DNA from: Sipunculus nudus
Lineage: Eukaryota > Annelida > Sipuncula > Golfingiida > Sipunculidae
Assembly: GCA_026874595.1 (NCBI GenBank)
Contig: CM049313.1
Span: 76,872,659-76,936,658, forward strand
DNA length: 64,000 nucleotides
Direction of reading: 5' to 3'
The notes under the pieces were generated by a model. That model saw only the letters and a list, made by a program, of their open reading frames with translations. It searched no databases and had not been told where the DNA came from. Below, piece after piece: positions 54,447-64,000 of the stretch (position 1 is the first letter of the stretch; every line of letters begins with the position of its first letter). The translations under genes and the position numbers were made by a program.

Positions 54447-56740
54447 GCAAAACTCTGTTTGGTGTTAACAATTACAGGAATCTCCCTTCATTGGGCATGT
54501 TTTTAACAGTTTTAACATAGCTCTCAGCCAGGCCATTAGACTTGGGGTAAAAGGGGCTTGAAGTTGTTATTGAAATCCCCAGTCAACTGTAAACTGCTGA
54601 AACTCTAAACATGCATACTGCGGACCATTGTCGCTTACTAGAATATCTAGTATCTCTTGTCTAACAAAGATTGACTTCAGGGCCATAATCACAGCTTTAC
54701 TAGTAATTTATGTCAATATAATTACTTCTGGATATGAAGAATAATAATCAGACACAATAAGATTTATCTTTCCTTCATATGTAAATAAGTCTGATCCTAC
54801 TTTTAGCCAAGGTCTACCTGGTATTTAGTGAGCTTTCATTGGTCCAGGTGCCTGTGCTGGACTGAAATTCAGACATGAGCTACGTACAGTTGTTCACAAT
54901 ATTCCAAATGTCAGTGTTCATTCCCGGCCAATACGTTACACTTCTAGCATGTCTCCTGCACTTCTCAATTCCCAAATGACCCTCATGGATCTTTGAATAC
55001 ATATCCTGATGTAATACTCTGGGCATAACAATCTTGGACCCTTTAATAACAATACCATCAGCCACTGATAATTCCTCCCTGACATTCCTGTAGGCTTGTA
55101 TCTCAGAGGGGCAATCTCTCTTGTTGCGAGACCATCCACATAATATTGTCTCTTGTAAGATTATCATTGCAGGAACTTTGCTGGTCTCAAGTTTATTCTG
55201 GCTCATCCTCTGATCCGTAACTGGCATACTGTGTAAAATCATATCAACATGTATATCAACATCACCAGCTGTGGTGGACTCACTGGAATCTGTCATGTCA
55301 GTAGCTCTGGAGAGTGCATCTGCTGTATGTAAGAATTTACCTGGTGTGTAAGTCACATCAAGATCATATTTCTGCAAGCATGTCAACAGTCATTGTATAT
55401 AAAGTGGACAGTCATTAAAGGATTTCCTGAAAATATTTACAAGGGGCTTGTGATCTGTTTCTGAATGGACTCTTGTGCCAAATATAAACTGATGGAATCT
55501 TTTGCTAGCCAATGCAATGCTCTAAAGCTCTCTTTCTACATGAGCATATCATTTCTCCGCATCAGTTATGCCACATGCCACAGGTTTCCATTTTTGTGAT
55601 GCTGTTGTAACAGTATTGCTCCTAAGCCATTCTGTGAAGCATCAGATGATAATTTGATAGGCTTCTCTTGGTCATAGTACTTTCAAACAGGTGTTGAGGT
55701 TAAGGCCTGTTTCAGGGTCTTAAAAGCATGTTCCCCTTCCGGGCCCCATTTCCATACATTCTTTTGATCTAGTCTCCAGCGTAGTGGTGCAGTTTTATCA
55801 AAGTCATACAGTCCTGTCACCCTTTTGGCTTGGTAAGTTACCATACCAAGGAACCTCTGAACATCCTTACGGTCCTCTGATGGAAGTTACCATACCAAGG
55901 AACCTCTGGACATCCTTACAGTTCTCTAATGGAAGTTATCATACAAAGGAACCTCTGGACATCCTTAAGGTTCTCTGATGGAAGTTACCATACCAAGGAA
56001 CCTCTGAATATCCTTACGGTCCTCTGATGGAAGTTACCTTACCAAGGAACCTCTTAACATACATCCTTAGGGTCCTCTGGTTTTCTCATGTTGACTATAG
56101 CTGAGATTTTCTTGTGATCAGGACCAAACTGTGTTAACACATCTCCTAGGAAGGTTAACTGCTGTATTCCAAGTTCACATTTGCTTTTGTTCAGCTTCAG
56201 GTTATACTTTCTTGCAGCTTCAAGTGCTTGATGAAGCCTCTGTTTGTGCTGCGCTTTTGACCGTCTCCAAATAATAAAATCATCTATGGAGGTATCAACA
56301 CCTGGGATATCTGAAAAGATATCATGTACTACCTGTTTTGTAATATACTTCTAGCCCGAACAAATTGCAAAAGGTAGTCTGAGAAAGCCATATCTCCCAA
56401 ATGGGGTATTGACAGTACATCTGCCAAAATCCTCTGGATGCATCAAGCTTAGAAAAGTATTTCACTACCGAGAATGGTGCCATATTTTTTCTTCCCTAGT
56501 GGGCAGTTTAAAGCGTTGTCTCAGTATTGCTCTATTCAGATCTCTTGCATCAAGAAAAAATCTTATATGACCATTGGTTTTTTGTACCATAACCAAGGGA
56601 TTCACCCATTTTGTTGGTTTGTCTTCTTTAGTAATAACACCAAGATTTTCCATGCACTGTAATTCAAGTTTGACCTGATCATGAAGAGCGAATGGTTATT
56701 GCAGCACGGATGAACTACAGTGCCTCAATCTCCTATGATA
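54447..56740 (-). pseudogene. Gypsy pol remnant, element F
   Basis: On the minus strand, RT begins near 56730 (FALHDQVKLELQCMENLGVITK; KTNGHIRFFLDARDLNRAI at 56653-56465). Frameshifted thumb wording (VQRFLGMVT) lies in the 49 bp repeats at 55832-56075. RNase H pieces lie around 55680-55420, then RNase H end and integrase N-terminus at 55386-54880 (YTPGKFLHTADALSRAT, HEGHLGIEKCRRHARS, YWPGMN). Integrase PFYPKSNGLAESYVKTVK lies near 54500, right beside the TIR-bounded element. Gag, protease and LTRs are missing, and stops are many. Confidence 0.82.
55832..56075. repeat. 49 bp tandem repeat, about five copies, in the RT of element F
   Basis: Units beginning GGAAGTTACCATACCAAGG start at about 55832, 55882, 55931, 55980 and 56029, an even spacing of 49, with few differences between units. 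Each unit encodes, on the minus strand, the RT thumb words DVQRFLGMV in a different frame, since 49 is not divisible by three. Confidence 0.92.
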
Positions 56741-56990
56741 TGCAATAATATGGAAGTTTTTACTCTGAGCAGTTTTACTCAGTCTAACAAGATGGCTTGT
56801 ACATCTCAGTTACTCTTGTTAGGTGAGACTTAATATATAAAATAGTCTGAAAGTTTGGCGACATCAAGTGATCATGTACTAAACTAATCTATGTTATCTT
56901 TTAATATTTATAAATAAAGCTGTGAACACACACAGGGCATATCCTTGTTAAAAGCCCAGCATGCATTGTGTTGGACCCCGTTTAAAAGGG
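56741..56990. other. Non-coding gap
   Basis: Nothing recognised between the start of element F and the small ORF. Confidence 0.4.
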
Positions 56991-57353
56991 CTAAATTTTC
57001 AGAGGGCTGACTGTCAACGGTTTTAACCACAAGTCCTGATGGCGCCTGTTCAAATGTTGTCTAGTCTGTGCCCAGTGCCTCATGAAATCCACATTGTATG
57101 TATGCCAGTCATCCCCATTCTGGTAGAGTGACCTTACAGACTCCATGTAAGTGCAGAGTGCATGAGTCTTGGATATGAACTCAGGTTTTGAACAATATTC
57201 ACCTTTGTAAACCTGGAAAGCAGAAGTCTGCTCATGCATATTGAGGACTGGCTGTTTGTCACTGGATTTAGATGTGAAAGTCTCGGTTTTGGGCTTTAGA
57301 GCAATCACTGGTGTTCTTATCATAATGGGACAAACATTGAAGTTTTCACTCAT
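56991..57353 (-). CDS. Unidentified 120 aa ORF, possibly from a retroelement ORF1
   Basis: An ATG-started frame of 120 residues with an aromatic-rich middle: LCTYMESVRSLYQNGDDWHTY, then DFMRHWAQTR and LWLKPLT. The pattern (Y-M-x-x-V/I-R ... W-x-x-Y/F-x-x-x-F ... L-W) resembles a helical domain seen in ORF1/Gag-like proteins of some tyrosine-recombinase retrotransposons. I cannot confirm this from sequence alone. No zinc finger, protease or recombinase is seen nearby. Could be a fragment or chance. Confidence 0.35.
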   Translation of the reverse strand: MSENFNVCPIMIRTPVIALKPKTETFTSKSSDKQPVLNMHEQTSAFQVYKGEYCSKPEFISKTHALCTYMESVRSLYQNGDDWHTYNVDFMRHWAQTRQHLNRRHQDLWLKPLTVSPLKI

Positions 57354-57876
57354 CTATATATTCCCCTTTCCAATAAAGATATCGGAGTTCCCTATTTTTC
57401 CCTAGATTTGATTGAATTTATAGGGTGACAAGTTAAGGAACATCCATTCCATTCAAGGTTACAAGGAATTTATTTCTGTCATTCACTCATCTCCCATGGT
57501 TTCTTGACAAAATTCTTTGCCACATGCCATGTGTTGGATGGTACTGAAACCCTCTAACTTCTGAAGAGATTCATCATTGTCGCATTGTTGATAAATGTGC
57601 TAAGGCAATATATTGAGAGTGGCTATGCAGTCTAACTGCTAATGTAGCACTTGATCCACTACCTTTTTCCTTGGATACTCACATTAAGCAGGTAATGATA
57701 AACTTTACTCTGAATCAGAGTAATCAGACTCTGTATCATCATCTCTTATGACAGTCAGAACTCTCTCAGTTCTTTAATCTCTGTGTAGCTCATCACATTT
57801 TACAGCAAAAATGGTTCATACCTTAACAAGTTCTGAACTGTTTCTCATATGCTGGGCACTGTTCCTTGACATAGTG
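57354..57876. other. Non-coding stretch
   Basis: No gene or repeat boundary recognised. Confidence 0.4.
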
Positions 57877-58376
57877 CAGGGGTGTAGCCAGGATTAAGGG
57901 AGGGGAGGAGGCCCTAAATATTTAGCAAAGGCAATTGATGTGTGTGTGTGTGTATATATATATATGGGCAGCAGAATATATTAAGGCAGGAAGTGGGAAG
58001 TTGCCTTTCATATTCAACTGTATATGCAAATGGGTACATAAAATAACAAAATATAAGAAAGTGTTGTTTGAGAAGAATATGGTAGTGGAACACCTCATAA
58101 TAATTCCACACAACATACTTACCTTTTAATTCCAAGTAGATATATCAAATGTAAAAAATGAATAGATAAAAAAATCATATTTGCAGGATCAAGCCTACTT
58201 GTAATGAAATATGTAGAAACTAAGGTCCAAGTCTGCAGATATTACAGGAATTTCATGGGGGTGTTTTAGAAAATGTAATCATTATTAGACTATATAAAAT
58301 TCTGGGAGAACAGGAGTACTGGATGCAACTCCCCCCCCCCCCCCCCCCCCCCCCCCCGCCCCTTGGTTTTGCCCCT
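57877..58376. repeat. Short TIR (hAT-MITE-like) repeat with long C run
   Basis: The left end CAGGGGTGTAGCCAGG and the right end read backwards AGGGGCAAAACCAAGGGG are similar, as in hAT-type inverted repeats. A TG/TA microsatellite (57939-57965) lies near the left end and an uninterrupted run of 27 C (58331-58357) near the right. No 8 bp target duplication could be matched, so the class is tentative. Confidence 0.45.
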
Positions 58377-58701
58377 AACGAGCAAGACGCTGTCCACAAA
58401 ACTTCCATAGCTGCATATTCCTGTAAGTGACGGATCTCTCATATCAACTGTCCACTAACTTGTCTGTTCTTGTCTGCATGCCCTTCAGGTCTTTTGCTCT
58501 GCTGTCCTTTTGCTTTTGTTCTCATGGCATGTACTTTCTCCCAAGACATGGTTTTGACTTGTTGTGATCTCTTGAGCCCTACACATCTCCATACACAACT
58601 GAAGTTTAATTTACACTTCTGCTAGAAGATATTTACTTGTAGTTTTGTCTCTAATACCAACTTCAACTGACTCGAATTGCAGCTCTTCATTGAGCCCATT
58701 T
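58377..58701. other. Non-coding gap
   Basis: Nothing recognised between the TIR repeat and Helentron-like copy 2. Confidence 0.4.
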
Positions 58702-59182
58702 TTAGCTCAGCTGACTGTAAGTCAACTGAGGTATAGGAATAGTGCTTTGTCCGTCGTCCATTCGGCCGTCCGTTAACAGAGCACAAATCGTAACTGCTGG
58801 TCCTGGAAACTTCTAAGTGAACATCCAAGGAGGTCCAATAAAAAATCTCCTTGGAAACCTGAAATTAGGTCACAGTGACCTACATCCGCCAAGCTATGGG
58901 GCTTGAAAGTACCCCCAAAGAATAATAAAAAATATAATACAAAACCTCCAGGATCTTGATAATTAATGCATGGATTGTCATGAATCGTGCCTTGAATATT
59001 GACCATGACTAGTTTTTTCAGTTCCCAAAAAGTGGTGGCACCACCTGGAATTTTTGTTATTTTAATGAATATTTTTCTATGAAATGACAACAACCATGTC
59101 AGTTTCTCAGCTGTAATTACATCTAGTGTCCCAAAACCTGGGGCGTGTATTGATCACAAGTGGATGCCATATAGTAATCACC

Positions 59183-59215
<33 letters not shown>

Positions 59216-60632
59216 CATCTGTCCATCCACACAAATTTGCTTCCACATGATAACTCCAGGTTGTATTGACACATGGATTTCAAACTTGACTTACAATATG
59301 GCCTACCAATAAAGCAAGAACCTATATGATTTTCGGGTCAGGAGGTCAAAGGTCAAGGTCACAGGACTCACTTATTTAAAAAGATTGTGGCTGCATTTTA
59401 AGCCAAGCTTTTCATCCTTAACTTTCCATTTTGCGCATTTAGCTGAATTGCCATTATGGGGAGAGCATAAATTAATTTGGGGTCACATGGTCAAGGTCAA
59501 GGTCACAGGGGCCATTAGTTCACAAATTAGTTTCCAGATGATAAGTTTAGTTTCACATATTGGTTTCAAACTTAACTTATATATGACTCGCCACTAAAGT
59601 AAGAACCGTGTCAATTTTTGAAAGGTCAAGGTCACAGGACGCATTTTTTAAAAAAAGAATGCATATGCATTTGAAACCAAACTTTTCATTTTAAACCTTC
59701 CATCTTCAAGATATTGCTAACCGGCCAATATGGGAAGATTCTGTTCAATTTTTTGGGTCACGAGGTCAAAGGTCAAGGTCACAGTACCCACTTATTTAGA
59801 AAGATTGTGGATGCATTTTAAGCCAAACTTTTCATCCCAAACTTTCCATCTTGCACATATAGCTGAGCTGCCAATAGGGGAAGAACCTGATTGATTTGGG
59901 GATCAGAAGGTCAAAGGTCATGGTCACAGGGGCCCATCTGTCCACATATTTGTTTCTGGATGATAACTCCAGTTTGGATGGACATATTGGTTTCAATTTT
60001 GACTTATAAATGACCCACCAATAATGTAAGAATCGTTTTGATTTTAGGGTCATAAGGCCAAAGGTCAAGGTCACAGGAACCACTTGTTTAAAAAGATTGT
60101 TGATGTATTTTTAGCCAAACTTTCTGTCCCGAACCTTCTGTCTTCCAGATGTTGCTCACCTGCCAATAGTGGAAGTAACTTATGGATTTTGGGGTCACAA
60201 GGTCAAAGGTCAAGGTCATGGGGGCCGTCTATTCACATATTAGTTTCCAGATGATAACACCAGTTTGGTTTGAAATATTGGTTTCAAACTTGACTTATAT
60301 ATGGCCCACCACTAAAGTAAGAACTGTTAATTCTGGAGTCATGAGATCAAAGGTCAAGGTCACAGACCCACTACTTTTCATCTCAATCCTTTCATCATCG
60401 ACATGTGGTGCACCTGCCACTAGGGGAAGTTTCCTTTTGATTTTGGGGTCACCAAGTCAAAGATTAAGGTCACAGGGCCCATCCATTCACAAATTGGTTT
60501 ATGGATGATAACTCCAGTTTGGGTAGATAGTTTGGCTTCAAACTGATCACAGGACCAATATTTAGGAAAACCTCATAAACATATATCCTTATAGACAAAT
60601 GCAGCTGAGGGTTGAGACCCAAGGGTCCCTAG
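58702..60632 (+). mobile_element. Helentron-like repeat, copy 2
   Basis: Starts TTAGCTCAGCTGACT with the same fold-back start (AGTCAACTGAGG), then GTCCGTC words. Ends with GACCCAAGGGTC (60616-60627) and CCTAG before TT. Inside are a TCTG microsatellite (~59183-59216) and an array of ~145 bp AGGTCA units. No coding sequence seen. Confidence 0.6.
59330..60480 (+). repeat. ~145 bp AGGTCA repeat array in copy 2
   Basis: Cores near 59343, 59486, 59620, 59762, 59908, 60056, 60199, 60345 and 60453, spaced 134-148 except the last. They share words with the array at 52580-54380 (TTGTGGATGCATTTTAAGCC; TTAGTTTCCAGATGATAA). Confidence 0.85.
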
Positions 60633-61440
60633 TTACATAGCTTAGCAAGAGTATGTACAAATTACAGTTATTATTATAAAAGTGTCAGTTCTTTCATTGG
60701 GCTCTTGATGAATGATCATGTTTGTTAAAAACATTCTCTTCATAAATTGCGTTAGGCTCACCCACCAAGAAGTTCTCCACTTTTTCAAGGATCACTATAT
60801 TATCTCTTTAATCAATATTCCATTCCTCATTGATTTCAAATGGTAGACATCAATAATGTCTATCACATCAGAGCCTATATAAGAGAGTAACTGGTCTTGC
60901 TTGTTTTGGCCTGGGCCACTTCATGGTTACTCGACATTCACTGAAAATGTTTCCAGCGTGAAGCGATATCTCCTCCGGTCTCCAGTTTGGGAGATGAGGG
61001 CAGAATACTGAATCTTGGATGCACAGGGTTGATCGAGGCCTCTGTCCACCATTTTATTTCCAGCTGATCAGCCAATTATAAGCCAACAAAATGGCACCCC
61101 AATTGTTCTGAGTGTTTATTTAAATTGCAGACGTCCAGTACACAACTGGGCCTACACTCTGATGAAACTGACACTTTCACTTCCAACACCATGTGTTCGA
61201 CGGTAGTGAGTGATAAAGAGCCACAAATCACACCTGTGACTTCAGATAGTAAAAGGCAGCAGAACTGGTCCCCCAGAATGACCTGACTTTGTCTCAGTGT
61301 GATGTCTAACAACGAGAATACATAATTTGTGGAGAGAAGGATGCATTGTGGGCCTTTATTCAAGAATAGGTTTCCAAGCTGTCGATAGGGGGCAGCACCG
61401 TTCAATGTGCTTCATAAAAATCATACATTTCATGCCCTTT
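60633..61440. other. Non-coding stretch between copies 2 and 3
   Basis: No gene recognised. An open frame of 109 codons on the minus strand (61405-61076) has no family resemblance and looks like chance. Confidence 0.4.
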
Positions 61441-63886
61441 TTAGCTCAGCTGACTTTCAGTCATGCTGGGCTATAGCGATGGGTCTTTGTCCGGCGTCCT
61501 TCCTTCTGTCCGTCCGGCCGGCCGGCCGTCCGGCCGTCCGTCCGTTAGCAGGGCACAAATCGTAACCGTAGGGGCTAGGGCCATGAACCCTATGCAGTCT
61601 TAGAGGTTATAAAAAGATCTCCTTGCAAACCTGAAATTAGGTCACTGTGACCTATATTCTCGAAGTTATGGGGTGTGTTTGCACCCCCCAGAAATAACTC
61701 TTTGAGACAAAATTTTCATCCCAAACCTTCCATCTTTCACATACAGCTCACCTACCAACAGGGGAAGAACCATAATTTTTTTTAGGTCAAAAGGTCAAAG
61801 GTCAAGGTCACAGGAGCCTCTTCTTTGAAAAGCCTGTGGATGCATTTTAAGCCAACCCTTTCATCCCAATTCTTTGATCTTTCACATATAGCTCACCTAC
61901 TAAGTTGGAGAAGAATCCTATAGATTTTGAGGTCACAAGGTCAAAGGTCAGGGTCACAGGATCCACTTCTTTGAAAAGGCAGTGGACACATTTCAAGCTA
62001 GACTTTTCATTCCAAACCTTCCAGCACTGATATCGCTTCTCTGCCAACAGGGGAAAAGACCTGTTGATTTTGAGGTCAAAGGTCAAGTTCACAGCACCCA
62101 CTTCTTGCGTGGAGTCATTTTCAGGCAAACTTTTCAATCTGTACCTTCCATCTGTCATATATGGCTTACCTACCAGTACGGGAAGAAGCCTATCGATGTT
62201 GAGGTCAAAAAGTCAAAGGTCAAGGTCACAATATTTAATTGTTCTAAATGCTTGTGAGCATATTTCAAGTGTAACTGTTCAACCCAAACCTTCAGTCTTT
62301 CACATATGCCACATCTATGCATCACTCAGTTTGACTCAAACTTCATATTTATGGGTCTTTTTGCTTGAATAAATAACTTATTGATTTTGGGGTCAGCTGG
62401 TCAGCAGGTTAAAGGTTGCAGGTCAAAGGTATTCACCCATTGGTTGCCAAGTAATTACACCAGATTTAAGTGGTCAGTAGTTACCCATCATTTAGAAAGA
62501 ATCCAGTTGATATATGGGCAAAAGGCCAAGGTCATAGGTCAGGGATGTTCACAATTACTTATTTTATAGACCATCTCTATTTTTCTTGTATATATAACCA
62601 TCCCACTCCAGCTGGTACATCTCCCTGTGTGGCTGTAATTGTGAGTGACACTGGTGACATATGACTCCCTTTTGTATCAGCCTATTAAGTAAAAGGGTCA
62701 GTGATAAGTACCTCGTTACTTCATAACAAAAACACTGTTGTCAGAATGCTTCAGCCAGGCATTAAGACTATGAGAGTATAGTATTAAGGTTTAGCTACTG
62801 ATTTATAAGATGATGGGAAAATTTTGCAGTTTATTTTATGGAATCCAATCAATAAACTTAGTTTCCTAGATATCTGAATATTTTAATATATATCACCACA
62901 TATAAAAGCAAGTGTTTGTTCTCATAATATGTGGATGTGTACCTTGATTTAGGATGGCTTTTTGTTTTATTTCAAGACTCTTAGTCATGCTTTCTGCATT
63001 TCTTTTCTTTCAGGTTTGGCAGTTTACCTACCCTGCTGACCCCATTGAAAAGCAGAGTGATAATAAAAAATATTGGACTTACACTTTTTACAATTGCATA
63101 TCTATAAATCTGATATGAGGGCCTGGACATGCCTTTTGAATTATTTTGGGCATTTATTACTGGATAATTTGCCCCAAGTTTGGTCTCTTATTGGAGAATG
63201 TGGGATATCAAATGTCATACTTGTCAGAAATCCATTATGTCTGCCAGTTAGCCACCTTAGAAATTCTTTCTTCAGGGCAGTTTCAGTAATTTTTCTTTAA
63301 TGTTTGGTCCGATTTAGAGAATGTTTGTTGTCTGATTTCAGACTTGTCAGAAGTCCAATATGGCCACCAGGCAACCATCTTTTAATTCCTTTTGATCATA
63401 TTATCTGAAAAACAGTTAAAGTGAATGCAGTTGGATGTATATTTATGTAATCTTGTAAAGGATTGGGTCAAATATTTCTGAATAAATATTACCATCATTT
63501 ATAAAAGTGCAGTACAGTTGGCCTGTATTGAATAAAAAATCATACAGAAGCACCTGTTTCTCAATAGTTCTTGCATGTATTTCCTTGATTTTTGCTATAT
63601 ATTTTGATCTTATATTTGCCCTTTGTGGTGTTCCTTTTGAGACTGACAGGTTTCAAGCAAGCTGTTGGAATAGTTCCTGATAGCTTAACAATCATGCATT
63701 TTCCTCAGACCATCAATTCACTGTGTTTTAACCAGACATAGGTGATATATATTTCTGTTGTCATAGAAAATTTTCAACAAATTGGAGAATTGGTTCTTCA
63801 AAATTTGACTGAAAGTTGTGAATCTCAGTCCATGATGTCACAGGTCATGCTTAGCAGCTGAGCGTCATGACCCATGGGTCACTTGT
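61441..63886 (+). mobile_element. Helentron-like repeat, copy 3
   Basis: Starts TTAGCTCAGCTGACT (61441), has a fold-back start and a GTCCGTCCGGCC-rich simple tract (61505-61552). Contains a shorter array of AGGTCA units and ends with GACCCATGGGTC (63869-63880) and ACTTG before TTTA. The part 62300-63860 is AT-rich and unlike copy 2. No coding sequence seen. Confidence 0.6.
61785..62240 (+). repeat. ~145 bp AGGTCA repeat array in copy 3
   Basis: Cores near 61790, 61935, 62076 and 62210 in the same arrangement as in copy 2, with words such as TTCATCCCAA and CACATATAGCTCACCTAC between them. Confidence 0.8.
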
Positions 63887-64000
63887 TTACAAGAACTTTC
63901 AGCATACATAAAGTGATAGGTCATAACAAATAACATACATGTAAATACAGAATGCGACTCCCGAAGTGGTTATTTTGTGTTAGCTAGAATAAACTCTTAT
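63887..64000. other. Window end, nothing recognised
   Basis: Short AT-rich sequence to the right of copy 3. Confidence 0.4.

Noticed and set aside
61076-61405. 109-codon minus-strand frame between Helentron-like copies 2 and 3
   Set aside because: Composition is unremarkable, no motif, no neighbouring gene signals.

Overview
This window looks like a transposon-dense stretch of an animal nuclear genome. BEL/Pao and Ty3/Gypsy LTR retrotransposons, a CR1-like LINE remnant, and long repeats built of ~145 bp units carrying AGGTCA triplets point to a marine invertebrate, probably a mollusc or another lophotrochozoan; that placement is inference from repeat style. I found no complete host gene, rRNA, tRNA or CRISPR array. 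One short exon-like segment on the + strand (10145-10328) is the only possible host coding sequence. Layout, left to right: 1-3641 is the 5' half of a minus-strand Gypsy element (LTR, PBS, long Gag, start of protease) with a well-formed -1 frameshift signal between Gag and protease. 3642-10520 is mostly non-coding, with a fold-back (MITE-like) repeat, a LINE remnant and the exon-like segment. 10524-12071 holds scrambled Gypsy fragments. 12072-51843 is one nested structure. The oldest element, D (Gypsy, minus), has its Gag cut into three pieces. Element A (Gypsy, 12937-35926) sits in one cut. BEL-2 (BEL/Pao, 36021-51204) sits in the other. Element A is itself cut by Gypsy element B (16331-29631), by a Helentron-like repeat and by a DNA-transposon-like insertion. 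Element B is cut by BEL-1 (20570-26365) and by a TIR transposon (17521-19752). BEL-2 is cut by Gypsy element C (40594-47743), and one of its LTRs by a 344 bp solo-LTR-like insertion. Most junctions show target-site duplications, and the interrupted reading frames resume on the far side, so the order of events can be read directly. 51844-64000 contains a TIR-bounded element full of ~145 bp repeats, a decayed Gypsy pol (F) with a 49 bp tandem expansion, an unidentified small ORF, a short TIR repeat with a 27-base C run, and two more copies of the Helentron-like family. How it fits together: none of the elements looks coding-intact. Element C is the best preserved, and its integrase keeps D, D and E, but gag and pol carry frameshifts. 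Every recognisable retroelement (D, A, B, BEL-1, BEL-2, C, element 1, E, F and the LINE) lies on the minus strand. That uniform orientation would fit antisense insertions tolerated in an intron of a + strand gene, or a one-strand piRNA-type trap locus. Both ideas are inference and need RNA data.
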